Below, piece by piece: positions 17,601 to 27,228 of a DNA stretch of 64,000 nucleotides; position 1 is the first letter of the stretch, and every line of letters starts with the position of its first letter. The notes beneath the pieces were generated by a model, which worked only from the letters and a program-made list of their open reading frames with translations, was not told the DNA's origin and ran no database searches. Origin of the DNA: Geothrix oryzisoli. Lineage in GTDB: Bacteria; Acidobacteriota; Holophagae; Holophagales; Holophagaceae. The stretch covers positions 439,875 to 503,874 of the forward strand of contig NZ_JAKZLB010000003.1 of the NCBI RefSeq assembly GCF_022808865.1, given 5' to 3'. The translations under genes were made by a program, and so were the position numbers.

Positions 17601-19514
17601 CTCCAGCACGTCGGGGTGGAACCGCCGGCCGCCGCACACGTCGCAGAGCAGCTCCACGCTGCCCAGGTACCGCATCCCCACTTCCTGGACGCCGGCCCCT
17701 TCACAGGCCTCGCAGCGACCCCCGGCCGTATTGAAGGAGAAGTGCCCCTTGCCGAAGCCGCGGACCCTGGCGTCCGGCGAACCCGCGAAGAGATCCCGAA
17801 GCAGGTCGAAGGCTCCGGTGTAGGTGGCCGCATTGGAGCGGGGCGTCCGTCCGATCGGGTCCGCGTCCACGGTGACGATGCGGCGGAAGGGCGCCTGGGG
17901 GATCAGGCCCGTCTGGAGCCGCGCCACGATCTCGTCGAGGAGGGAGGTCTTCCCCGCGCCCGACACGCCCGAGATCGCGTTGAGGGTGCCCGGGTGCAGG
18001 TCCACGCTGAGGTCCTGGAGGTTGTGGCGTCCCAGGCCCTCGAACCGGAGCGGGCTGTGGGCGGGAGCCTGTCTCGGGGCGGGGGCCGGGAGGGTTCCGG
18101 TGAGCCAGCGCAGGGTGGGCGAGGCGGCCTCGGGCGACGCGGTGGCCAGCAGGTCCGAGGGGGGACCGCTCCAGAGCAGCTGCCCCCCTTCACGGCCGGG
18201 TCCGGGGCCCAGGTCGATCAGCCAGTCGGCGGCCCGGACGATCTGGGCCTCGTGCTCCACCACCACCACGGTCTGGCCCTGGTCCCGCAGGCGCCGGAGC
18301 ACCTGGACCAGGCGGCCCACGTCATGGGGATGGAGCCCGGCCGAGGGTTCGTCCAGCACCACCAGCAGGCCCCGCAGCTCTCCCAGGGCCAGGCCGAGGA
18401 GGCGCAACCGCTGCAGCTCGCCGCGGGAAAGGCTCGGTGCGGGGCGATCCAGGGTCAGATAGGCCAGGCCGAGCTCCGCCATCAGGTCGCAGCGGGCCAG
18501 CAGGTCCGCGCGGATGGGGCCGAAGATCGCCGCCTCTTCCGCCCGGGTTCCGGTCGAGGCCAGGAATGCGCGCAGCTCCCGGACGGTCAGGGCGGCCAGA
18601 TCCACGATGCGCCGGCCCTGCCAGGTCACGGCCAGGGCCTCCGGCCGCAGGCGGGTGCCCTGGCAGGCCCGGCAGGCGGAGCTGCGGACGAAGCGGAGGA
18701 TGGAGTCGTTCCGCTTGCCGCGCAGGATCTCTTCCATGACGGGGACGAGCCCGCGATAGAACCCCTCCTGGCGGGGACGCGCGGTGATGCCCGTCCACTT
18801 CAGGCGCGATTCGAGAGGGTGCTTGCCGTAGGGGACCTTCAGGCGGTCTGACCCGTAGAGCACCACATGGCGGGCCTCGTCGCCCAGGTCGCGCCAGGGG
18901 AGGTCCACCGAGGCGCCGTGGCTCCGGAGCACCTCGTCCAGAACCTGGAGGGTGACCTGGGAGTACATGAGGTAGCCGTTCGGGGTGCTGACCCGCAGCG
19001 CACCGTCCCGCAGGGACTTCGCGGGATCCGCGACCAGGAGGTCGAGGTCCAGGCGATCCTCCAGGCCGAGCCCCTGGCACTGGGGGCAAGCGCCTTCCTC
19101 GCCGTTGAAGGAGAAGAGGCCGCGGCTGGGGCGGATACCCTCCGGAGCCGAGCCGAGCCGGGCGAAGAGCAGGCGCAGCAGGTCCCAGCCTTCGGTGAGC
19201 GTGCCCACCGTGGAGCGCGGGTTGGAGAGGCTGGCCCGCTGGCCCATGGCCACGGCGGGTCCCAGCCCCTCGATGCTCCGCACCGCCGGACGCGCGAACC
19301 GGCCCACGAACTGGCGGGCGAAGGCAGGCAGGGTCTCGAGGAACCGTCGCTGGCCCTCCCGGAAGAGGATGTCGAAGGCGAGGGAGGATTTCCCGGAGCC
19401 CGAGACACCCGTGATGACCGTGAGGCTCCGCCTCGGGATCCGGACGTCGAACCCCCGGAGGTTGTGAGCCTCCGCCCCGCGGATGACGATTTCCTGGTTG
19501 TCGCGTTCCGCCAA
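14604..19514 (-). CDS. Tandem UvrA-like protein with four ABC ATPase modules
   Basis: A 1636-aa protein made of two UvrA-like halves in one chain. Four Walker A motifs are seen at about residues 36 (GVSGSGKSS), 516 (GVSGAGKTS), 842 (GPSGSGKSS) and 1339 (GVSGSGKSS). The ABC signatures are LSRGELQRLRL, LSGGEAQRVKLA, LSGGEAQRVRLA and LSEGERQRLRL, so the outer two are degenerate. Zinc-finger Cys pairs occur repeatedly (CPQCQG, CEACEGAG, CPRCRG, CEACEGRG). Ordinary UvrA is about 940 aa with two modules, so each half (about 820 aa) is short, as in UvrA2 proteins lacking the UvrB-binding domain. UvrA recognises bulky DNA lesions; UvrA2 types are linked to drug-adduct tolerance. The start is TTG with an AGGGG upstream. 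It may act without UvrB. Confidence 0.9.
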   Translation of the reverse strand: MAERDNQEIVIRGAEAHNLRGFDVRIPRRSLTVITGVSGSGKSSLAFDILFREGQRRFLETLPAFARQFVGRFARPAVRSIEGLGPAVAMGQRASLSNPRSTVGTLTEGWDLLRLLFARLGSAPEGIRPSRGLFSFNGEEGACPQCQGLGLEDRLDLDLLVADPAKSLRDGALRVSTPNGYLMYSQVTLQVLDEVLRSHGASVDLPWRDLGDEARHVVLYGSDRLKVPYGKHPLESRLKWTGITARPRQEGFYRGLVPVMEEILRGKRNDSILRFVRSSACRACQGTRLRPEALAVTWQGRRIVDLAALTVRELRAFLASTGTRAEEAAIFGPIRADLLARCDLMAELGLAYLTLDRPAPSLSRGELQRLRLLGLALGELRGLLVVLDEPSAGLHPHDVGRLVQVLRRLRDQGQTVVVVEHEAQIVRAADWLIDLGPGPGREGGQLLWSGPPSDLLATASPEAASPTLRWLTGTLPAPAPRQAPAHSPLRFEGLGRHNLQDLSVDLHPGTLNAISGVSGAGKTSLLDEIVARLQTGLIPQAPFRRIVTVDADPIGRTPRSNAATYTGAFDLLRDLFAGSPDARVRGFGKGHFSFNTAGGRCEACEGAGVQEVGMRYLGSVELLCDVCGGRRFHPDVLEVKVGGQTIADVLEGSIAEAAEHFSEQPRLRRILQALVDVGLGYLPLGQPATTLSGGEAQRVKLATELAKAAGGPALIALDEPTAGLHAADVGVLLRAWDRLLDAGHTLLVVDNDLAVLRHAGRVLDLGPGCGPEGGRLVVAGPPDAVAACPESHTGAALREPPSPLQPGPAPAGAPPIELRGVRTNNLKDLDVTLPAEGMTVVTGPSGSGKSSLVFDTLLAEAQNRFADLVSPWARRFLPRPGGADLVAARGLQTTLAVPQRAGRRNPRSTVGTTTELDELLRLLFARAGEQPCPACGRPTQGERCACGQTFPALWAADFSPHSERGACPRCRGLGFLQRCAPERLVSHPDRPLDGGAMDGTRFGAYLGEAHGQFVAILRQAAAEAGLDLTRPWRELGPAERRLAMAGTGDTLYEVAWHFRRGKVEGVHPLRTPWAGFANLVDREYERIHADPKGEELEALLVDTACPDCSGERLRETSRAVRFGGFRLPEVMARPVGEALAWLEALSHEGLPPRLRALTEGLRGDATRRLRALSEAGLDYLALQREMASLSGGEAQRVRLAAALDGGLVGVTYVLDEPSQGLHARDVQRLGAVLRGLADAGNAVVLVEHNPALIAAADQIIELGPGSGPEGGQVVAIGTPEALSHLPASRTGAQLRRSREIHGGRSAPVPVPGLRVRGARLHNLQGIDVAFPLGAVVTVTGVSGSGKSSLVLEVLAPSLRNCLRGGDPVGCERIDLLTDFREVISAGQEALGIAWSSTVLSLAGLGEPLRKRFAATPQARAAKLSARYFSTATPGGRCEACEGRGTIAVAMDLLPDVTVGCEVCQGRRFKPEVLACRLDGHSMAEVLEASVAELAAWFAADAPLARPLEALDQIGLGYLRLGQAGAALSEGERQRLRLASLIAAPPAGRAAILLDEPTRGLGFEDVARLVEALRRLAGAGHLVVAVEHDLDFIAMSDWVIDLGPDGGSAGGQVVVAGPPAAVRACARSYTGQALAHR

Positions 19515-20047
19515 GGCAGGCCCCTCATCATCCTCAACACGATCCGGGAGACAGGCGCCGGAGACGATCGGTCTGAGGTCGATTATCTATCGGATCAGGG
19601 CCGCCGGGCCGGGACGCTCAATTCGAGCGGCCGGGCCGGGAGGCAGGCCCGGTCCCCGATTTGGCGGACCGGAAAGGTGGGTGGGCGAGGGAAGCTTCCC
19701 TCCCGGGGGCCGGGCTCCACCGGCGCGGAAAGCCGTTCCGCGGCCACGAGGAGGGGCCGGACGCCGGGGCAGGGGCCGCCCCACGGGCCAGGGCGGGGCC
19801 CTCGGATGACTCCAAAAAGCCCGTCAATGCTTGGTTTCCAGCTCGCCTGGGCGGGGCGCACCCGGGCGGGAGCGGCGCCGGTCTCCGGGGCCGGGACCTC
19901 CCAGGCCGCACAGATCCTGGGGATGCGGAAGGCCGCCAAAAAAAAGAACGGAGCAAATATCTGCTTGAACTGTGGGGGAATTGAGGCAAGATCCAAGCGA
20001 CACATCACTCCGCGCCCGTTGGCGCTCACCTACAGGAGGCCCGCAAC
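19515..20047. other. 533-bp intergenic region between tandem uvrA and HU
   Basis: No convincing gene is seen. The left part is very GC-rich and carries open frames on both strands with Pro/Arg-rich, non-protein-like translations. The right 100 bp is AT-richer, begins with an A tract (19938-19946) and holds the probable HU promoter and leader. The A tract may give intrinsic curvature upstream of that promoter. Confidence 0.6.
19965..19993 (+). promoter_or_regulatory. Candidate HU promoter
   Basis: TTGAAC (19965-19970) is followed after 17 bp by the poor -10 AAGATC (19988-19993); shifting one base gives CAAGAT. The position, about 55 bp before the HU start, and the A tract just upstream support it, but the -10 is weak. 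Confidence 0.35.
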
Positions 20048-20371
20048 ATGGCCGAGAACCTCACCAAGGCTGAACTCGTCGATGCCGTCGCCAAGACTGC
20101 CGACATCACCAAGGCTGCTGCCGCCGCCGCCATCGGCTGCTTCCTCGAGTCCATCGCCGGCCATGTCGGCAAGGGTGGCAAGGTCACGCTCGTCGGCTTC
20201 GGCACCTTCAGCCAGAAGACCCGCAAGGCCCGCACCGGCCGCAATCCCCAGACCGGCGCCCCCATCAAGATCGCCGCTTCGAAGTCGATGAGCTTCAAGG
20301 CCTCGAAGGCTGCCAAGACCGCCAAGCCCAAGGCCGCGAAGAAGGCCGCCCCCAAGGGCAAGAAGAAGTAG
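20048..20371 (+). CDS. HU family DNA-binding protein with Lys/Ala-rich tail
   Basis: A 107-aa nucleoid protein. Residues 1-90 are the HU/IHF fold with TKAELVDAVAK at the N-terminus and the beta-arm signature GFGTFSQKTRKARTGRNPQTG. A C-terminal extension of about 18 residues rich in Lys, Ala and Pro (KTAKPKAAKKAAPKGKKK) follows, a histone-H1-like tail seen in some HU variants. It binds and bends DNA non-specifically. AGGAGG (20034-20039) precedes the ATG, and an intrinsic terminator follows 20 bp after the stop, so it is a single-gene transcript. Codon use is strongly biased to C-ending codons, as expected for high expression. Confidence 0.96.
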   Translation: MAENLTKAELVDAVAKTADITKAAAAAAIGCFLESIAGHVGKGGKVTLVGFGTFSQKTRKARTGRNPQTGAPIKIAASKSMSFKASKAAKTAKPKAAKKAAPKGKKK

Positions 20372-20390
20372 TCGCTGGATCCCGATCACG

Positions 20391-20420
20391 AAGAAGGGGG
20401 CCAACCGGCCCCTTCTTTTT
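20391..20420 (+). terminator. Intrinsic terminator of the HU gene
   Basis: The arms AAGAAGGGGGCC and GGCCCCTTCTT (one bulged G) flank AACC and are followed by a T run. This is a classic rho-independent terminator 20 bp after the HU stop. Confidence 0.9.
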
Positions 20421-20477
20421 CGTCCGGGGGCATGGTCTCAGCGGTTCCGGGAGGGCGCCAGCGGCCGGGGGCTCCCC

Positions 20478-20483
20478 TACAAT
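20478..20483 (+). promoter_or_regulatory. Probable -10 box of the topoisomerase gene
   Basis: TACAAT lies 29 bp before the CTG proposed as the topB start. The same hexamer precedes the ompH gene (58535-58540). No clear -35 is visible. Confidence 0.45.
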
Positions 20484-20506
20484 GGAAAGCGCTCCCGGGA
20501 GCCACC

Positions 20507-22519
<2,013 letters not shown>

Positions 22520-22543
22520 GGCGCCCCGGCGACGCCGTGGCGA

Positions 22544-23323
22544 TCAGGCTTCAAGTCTGGGGGCCCCGACGAGGTAGGTCACCGTGCAGGCCCAGGTGGC
22601 GGTTCTCTCTCCGATCTTCCACTGGTAGGTTTCGGCGCGCGGGAAATGGATCATGGCTTCCAGCTCCTGGGGTGAGTAGGTCCGCAGGCCGGAGACGAGG
22701 CTGTCCCAGACGGTGAACAGAACCGGGAAGGGCAGGAGATAGATCCACACGAGGTGCCGCCACGTGAACGGCCGCAGGACGAAGGGGGAGGCGATCCAAA
22801 AGAAGATGGGTGAGAACAGGGAGGCGAAGAACCACCTCCAGGACCACCGCGTGATTTCCATGATGGCGATGCCGGAGCAGGCCTCCACCGCGTCCTGGAG
22901 GATCCTCTGGGCTTCGGCGGGCCTGAAGTGGTGGAAGGAGGCGAAGAGGGTCCGGAAGCCGCTCAGATGGGCGGGCACCTTCGTGGCGTCCACCGATTCC
23001 TCCAGGTACCGGATGCCTTCCCTGGGCCAGGCCTGCTGGATCGCGCTCCGATGGGGATACTTGTCCGTGAGCACGACCGGAAGATCCAGGCCCGATTCCT
23101 CCAGCCGCGCCTTCAAGTCCTCCCATGGCCCCGAGCTGCCTGAGCAGAGATCGAGGATGGTCTCGGGATGGGAGCGTCTCAGGGCCTCCGAGAGCATGGG
23201 GACCATGCAACGGTAGGGATGCGAGTGGATGGAGAAGACCTTCAGCAGGTCCGTGATGACATCCCGCCAGGCCCCGGGGAACCAGGGCATGTCGTGGAAT
23301 TCGAAGAGGTGCCTTCTTGGCAT
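22544..23323 (-). CDS. Class I SAM methyltransferase-like protein with C-terminal membrane helices
   Basis: About 259 aa from the ATG at 23323, which follows TAGGACC. The frame stays open to 23491, but a longer start would overlap the divergent neighbour. The N-terminal half holds a methyltransferase motif I-like loop (ILDLCSGSSGPWEDL), then VVLTDKYPH as the acidic strand and LFASFHHFRP as a later motif. The region after about residue 150 has two hydrophobic segments (WFFASLFSPIFFWIASPFVL and HLVWIYLLPFPVLFTVW), so the protein is probably membrane-attached. Substrate unknown. The fold assignment is by motif; the start is uncertain. It is divergent from another methyltransferase-like gene, sharing a short control region. 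Confidence 0.65.
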   Translation of the reverse strand: MPRRHLFEFHDMPWFPGAWRDVITDLLKVFSIHSHPYRCMVPMLSEALRRSHPETILDLCSGSSGPWEDLKARLEESGLDLPVVLTDKYPHRSAIQQAWPREGIRYLEESVDATKVPAHLSGFRTLFASFHHFRPAEAQRILQDAVEACSGIAIMEITRWSWRWFFASLFSPIFFWIASPFVLRPFTWRHLVWIYLLPFPVLFTVWDSLVSGLRTYSPQELEAMIHFPRAETYQWKIGERTATWACTVTYLVGAPRLEA

Positions 23324-23471
23324 GGGTCCTACTCTGTCAAGGTTCAGGTGGTCGAAGGCGCCAATACCCGGTTCAAGTCGTTTCGGAAATGCAGGGTCCG
23401 CTTCGACAAAGCTACCGTGAACCAGGTGATTCCGCCCATCACCCCGTCCCAGCCACAGGATCCGCCGTTTC

Positions 23472-24134
23472 ATGGACCGTTCCTCTCGCAATCGCCTGAC
23501 CGAAGCCCTGCTCCCTCAGTTCGCGGGGGAAACCCTGTTCGACGCGATTGCGAGAGCGGTGTGCCGTGCCGGCTGCCTGCCGCGCAAGGAACTGTACGAG
23601 GCCTGGGAGGTGGCCCGGAGGGTGCGGCGCCGGTTCAGGGGAAGGCGGGTGGTGGACCTGGCCTGTGGCCACGGTCTGCTCGCGCAGATCCTCCTCTTGC
23701 TCGACGACAGCTCCCCCGAGGCGCTGGCGGTCGACCATAGGATTCCGAAAAGCGCGGCCACGCTTGAAGCCGCGCTCTGCCGGGAGTGGCCGCGGCTGGA
23801 GGGCCGGGTCCGCCATCTCGAGACCGACCTGAGGGAGGTGCCGCTGGAGCGAGGCGACCTGGTCGTCTCGGCGCATGCCTGCGGGGGACTGACCGACCTG
23901 ATCCTTGACCGGGCGGTGGCGGCCGGCGCCTGCGTGGCCGTCCTGCCCTGCTGCCACGACCTCAAGCAGGCGGACCTCGGCGGCCTGGAGGGATGGCTGG
24001 ACGGCCCCCTGGCCATCGACGCCACCCGCGCCGCCCGCCTGCGTTTCCAGGGCTACCGCGTGTTCACCCAAGTGATACCCGGAGACATCACGCCCAAGAA
24101 CAGGCTCCTCCTGGCCGAACCGGATGGCGCGTGA
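23472..24134 (+). CDS. Methyltransferase-like protein (Methyltransf_32 type)
   Basis: A 220-aa soluble protein. The SAM-binding loop is VVDLACGHGLLAQILLLLDD followed by the acidic AVDHR. Later motifs SAHACGGLTDLILD and VAVLPCCHDL match the HACG...D and PCCH pattern of Methyltransf_32 proteins, a family with RNA- or protein-directed members. The N-terminal 50 residues are basic and helical. The start ATG at 23472 has no strong Shine-Dalgarno. It is divergent from the membrane-linked methyltransferase. The substrate cannot be told from the sequence. Confidence 0.75.
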   Translation: MDRSSRNRLTEALLPQFAGETLFDAIARAVCRAGCLPRKELYEAWEVARRVRRRFRGRRVVDLACGHGLLAQILLLLDDSSPEALAVDHRIPKSAATLEAALCREWPRLEGRVRHLETDLREVPLERGDLVVSAHACGGLTDLILDRAVAAGACVAVLPCCHDLKQADLGGLEGWLDGPLAIDATRAARLRFQGYRVFTQVIPGDITPKNRLLLAEPDGA

Positions 24135-24460
24135 GGTGCGTCCCGGAAGCGCTTCCAGGACTGACGGATGGGCGGCCAATCCTCCAGACTGACCATTGAA
24201 AGGGCGGCGAGCCGTATGGCCTCGGCTGCACCCAGACCTTGGTCGAGAACGTTGAACCTACGTCTCAATTGGAAGGAGCCATTGGGAGTCGGTCAGCCGC
24301 ATCCCACAGGGTTCGCGAGGGCCCTGAGGGGGAGTTCCGCGCGGGCTTTAAAGGGCCACCTCGATGCTGCCGACCTCGGGCCCCATCCTCAGCGCTGACC
24401 TCCGGTTCCGGGCTTACCATGGGACCAGCACCCAGCCTGCCCTTGCCCCGGAGGTTCCCC
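24135..24460. other. 326-bp intergenic region
   Basis: No gene can be supported. Short open frames on both strands lack start signals. The region presumably holds the promoter of the molybdenum hydroxylase genes, but no clear -35/-10 pair is visible. GAGG lies just before the next ATG. Confidence 0.5.
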
Positions 24461-24937
24461 ATGGACGCCACCGTCTCGTTCGTCCTCAACGGCAAGCCCG
24501 TCACTGTCAAAAGCCCCCATGACCGGATGCTGGTATGGGTCCTGCGCGACGAACTGGGCCTCACTGGCACCAAGGTCGGCTGTGAGGCCGGGCTCTGCGG
24601 GGCCTGCACCGTGCTCGTGGACTTCGAGGCCGTGCCCTCCTGTTCCACCACGCTGGGCGACGTGGCCGGGAAGGCGGTGCTCACCATCGAGGGCCTGGCC
24701 CTGGACGGGAAGCTGGACCCCGTTCAGAAGGCCTTCCAGGACCACCACGCCTTCCAGTGCGGCTACTGCACCTCCGGGATGATCATGGCCGCCTGGGCCT
24801 TCCTGAAGAAGAAGCCCAAGGCCACCCGGACCGAGATCGTCGAGGCCATGGAGGGGAACCTCTGCCGCTGTGGGGCCCACGTGAGGATCCTGGACGCGGT
24901 CGAATCGGCCGGCAAGGCCATGGGAGGTGTGCGATGA
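24461..24937 (+). CDS. Molybdenum hydroxylase small subunit, two [2Fe-2S] clusters
   Basis: A 158-aa iron-sulfur subunit of the xanthine dehydrogenase/isoquinoline oxidoreductase family. The N-terminal plant-ferredoxin-type cluster is marked by GCEAGLCGACTVLVD with the last Cys in SCSTTLGDVAG, and the C-terminal helical cluster by CGYCTSGMIMAAWAF and GNLCRCG. It passes electrons from the molybdenum site to an acceptor. GAGG precedes the ATG by six bases. The stop overlaps the ATG of the large subunit (ATGA). No FAD-subunit gene is adjacent, which is typical of IorAB-like two-subunit enzymes. Confidence 0.95.
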   Translation: MDATVSFVLNGKPVTVKSPHDRMLVWVLRDELGLTGTKVGCEAGLCGACTVLVDFEAVPSCSTTLGDVAGKAVLTIEGLALDGKLDPVQKAFQDHHAFQCGYCTSGMIMAAWAFLKKKPKATRTEIVEAMEGNLCRCGAHVRILDAVESAGKAMGGVR

Positions 24938-27030
24938 GGCGCCGAGACTTTCTCGAGGGCGTCACCGCGGGTGCGCTCACCTTCTTCTTCACGACCCCCG
25001 TCGGATCGGCACCCATTGTGCCGACCCGGCCTGGTGCCTACGCCGAGGATCTCAACGCCTACCTGAAGATCTCAGCCGACGGCCGCGTGGGCTGCTTCGT
25101 GGGGAAGGTGGAGCTGGGGCAGGGGGCCATGACGGTGCTGGCCATGCTCGTCGCCGAGGAACTGGAACTGGACCCGGCCCAGGTCGACATGCTCATGGGC
25201 GATACGGACCTCTGCCCCTGGGATATGCCCACCGGCGGCTCCCTCACCATGTGGCATACGGCCCCTGTCCTGCGGGGCGCTGCCGCGGAAGCGCGGGCTG
25301 TGCTTCTGCGCATGGCCTCCAAAGCCCTGGGCGCGCCGGTCGCAGACCTGGCCCTGAAGGACGGTGCTATCTGGGTGAAGGCCGCCCCTGCGCGCCGCAC
25401 GACCTTTGGCGAGCTGGTCAAGGGGCGGAAGATGGAGCGGCACCTGGGCAAGATCAAGCCCAAGCCCCTGTCCGACTGCACCCTCATCGGACGCCGCGTT
25501 CCCCGCAAGGACGCCCTCGCCAAGACCACTGGCGCCGCCAAGTACGCCGGCGACCTGCGGCTTCCCGGCACGCTCCATGCCTGTATCCTGCGGCCCCCGG
25601 CCCATGGGCTTAACCTCGTCGCGGCTGATACTGCGGCCGCCGAACGCATGCCTGGTGTCCGTATCGTGAGGGACGGCACACTCCTGGCTGTGCTCCACCC
25701 TCAGCCCGACACCGCCCGCAAGGCCCTCGCCCTCGTGAAGGGCACCTTCGAGGGGACCGAACCTGACGTGGACGATGGGCGCATCTACCAGTACCTGGTG
25801 GACAAGGCGGCCCCGGGGCAGCGTGTGATGATCTCCCGCGGCGATCTGGCCGCCGGTGAGAAGCGGGCTGCCACCGTGGTGGAGGGGGAATACCGCAACG
25901 CCTACGAGAGCCACGCCACGCTCGAACCCCACACCTCCGTCGCCAAATGGGAGGAGGGCCGCATGACGGTCTGGGCCTCCACCCAGTCCCCCTTCGTCTT
26001 CCGCGAGGCCGTGGCCGAGGCCCTCAAGCTGGGCCAGGACAAGGTCCACATCATCGCCCAGTTCGTGGGAGGCGGATTCGGCGGCAAGCTCGTGGGCCCC
26101 GGGGCCATTGAGGCCGCCCGCATCGCCCGGCGGGTCCCCGGCGTGCCCATCCAGGTCGCCTGGAACCGGGAGGAGGATCTCTTCCTGGACGGCTACCGGC
26201 CGGCCGCCGTGGTGAAGATCCGCTCCGGCCTGGATGCCGGGCGCGGCGCCATCACCTTCTGGGACAGCACCGTGGCTGGTGTCTCCCAGGGTGAGGCCGA
26301 GCTCCCCTACGACATGCAGACGAACCGGTATCAGGCCCCGGCCGTCCCCAACCTCCATCCCCTCAAAGTCGGCGCCTGGCGCGCCCCCAACGCCCACACC
26401 AACGCGTTCGCCCGGGAAAGCCAGCTGGATGCCCTGGCGGCCAAAGCCGGCCTGGATCCCGTGACCCTCCGCCGTCGTCTCATCACCGATGCCCGCCTCC
26501 TGCGCCTCCTGGACCTGGCCGTGGAGACCTTCGACTGGGAGCCTGCACCCGGGCCCACCGGCCGGGGCATCGGCCTGGCCTGCGGTGCCTGGCGCCAGGG
26601 CCTCGTGGTGGCCATCGCCCAGGTGGCCGTGGACAAGACCACCGGGAAGGTCCGGACGGAGCGCTTCCTCGAGGCCGTGGATGTGGGCCTCGTGGTGAAT
26701 CCCGACGGGGCCCGCCAGCAGGTGGAGGGCGCCATCACCATGTGCATCGGGCAGGCCCTCAGCGAGGAGATCCGCTTCAAGGGGGGCCGCATCCTCGACA
26801 AGAACTTCGACACCTACCTGCTGCCACGCTTCTCCGCCATCCCCCGCATCCAGGTCGTCTTCGCGGACAACGCCACCTCGGTCACTCAGGGCATCGGTGA
26901 GCCCCCCGTGGTACCGGTGGCCGCCGCCTTGGCCAACGCCGTGTTCGACGCCACCGGCGCGCGGGTGACCCATGTGCCGTTCACACCCGAGCGAGTCCTC
27001 GAGGCCTTGAAACGCGTGCCTGCGAAGTAG
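24934..27030 (+). CDS. Molybdenum hydroxylase large subunit, Tat-exported (IorB-like)
   Basis: A 698-aa molybdopterin-binding subunit. It starts MRRRDFLEGVTAGALTFFFT, a twin-arginine-type leader (RRDFL), so the enzyme is probably periplasmic. Family motifs include VELGQGAMTVLAMLVAEELE, FVGGGFGGKLVGPGAIEAA for the cofactor loop, GAWRAPNAHTNAF, and the catalytic Glu in QGIGEPPVVPVAAALANAV near the end. The order matches isoquinoline 1-oxidoreductase IorB and related aldehyde oxidases. Substrates are usually aldehydes or N-heterocycles; which one is unknown. It is translationally coupled to the small subunit. The electron acceptor is likely a cytochrome or quinone because no FAD subunit is present. 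Confidence 0.93.
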   Translation: MRRRDFLEGVTAGALTFFFTTPVGSAPIVPTRPGAYAEDLNAYLKISADGRVGCFVGKVELGQGAMTVLAMLVAEELELDPAQVDMLMGDTDLCPWDMPTGGSLTMWHTAPVLRGAAAEARAVLLRMASKALGAPVADLALKDGAIWVKAAPARRTTFGELVKGRKMERHLGKIKPKPLSDCTLIGRRVPRKDALAKTTGAAKYAGDLRLPGTLHACILRPPAHGLNLVAADTAAAERMPGVRIVRDGTLLAVLHPQPDTARKALALVKGTFEGTEPDVDDGRIYQYLVDKAAPGQRVMISRGDLAAGEKRAATVVEGEYRNAYESHATLEPHTSVAKWEEGRMTVWASTQSPFVFREAVAEALKLGQDKVHIIAQFVGGGFGGKLVGPGAIEAARIARRVPGVPIQVAWNREEDLFLDGYRPAAVVKIRSGLDAGRGAITFWDSTVAGVSQGEAELPYDMQTNRYQAPAVPNLHPLKVGAWRAPNAHTNAFARESQLDALAAKAGLDPVTLRRRLITDARLLRLLDLAVETFDWEPAPGPTGRGIGLACGAWRQGLVVAIAQVAVDKTTGKVRTERFLEAVDVGLVVNPDGARQQVEGAITMCIGQALSEEIRFKGGRILDKNFDTYLLPRFSAIPRIQVVFADNATSVTQGIGEPPVVPVAAALANAVFDATGARVTHVPFTPERVLEALKRVPAK

Positions 27031-27228
27031 CCTGGGCCGGCAGCTGAGGCCCCAGTCTCCGTCCCACCTCGGCGCTCTTTCGGAAGATCCGGGCGATCCG
27101 CACGGGCGCCAGCATCTTCTGGATATCCATGAGGGAGACCGGGTTGGCATGATCCAGACTGGAGTTCGAATGGAATGCCGGGAGACTCCATCACCCATGG
27201 CCAAGATCCATGGGGAGGACGTCGAAGA

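Noticed and set aside
24053..24268. 71-codon minus-strand frame after the methyltransferase gene.
   Set aside because: Starts with TTG without Shine-Dalgarno and overlaps the end of a well-supported gene.
27031..27228. Minus-strand coding-like sequence between the hydroxylase and PBP genes (reading SLDHANPVSLMDIQKMLAPV).
   Set aside because: It has no start signal and is closed by stops on both sides. It may be a fragment, but cannot be supported as a gene.
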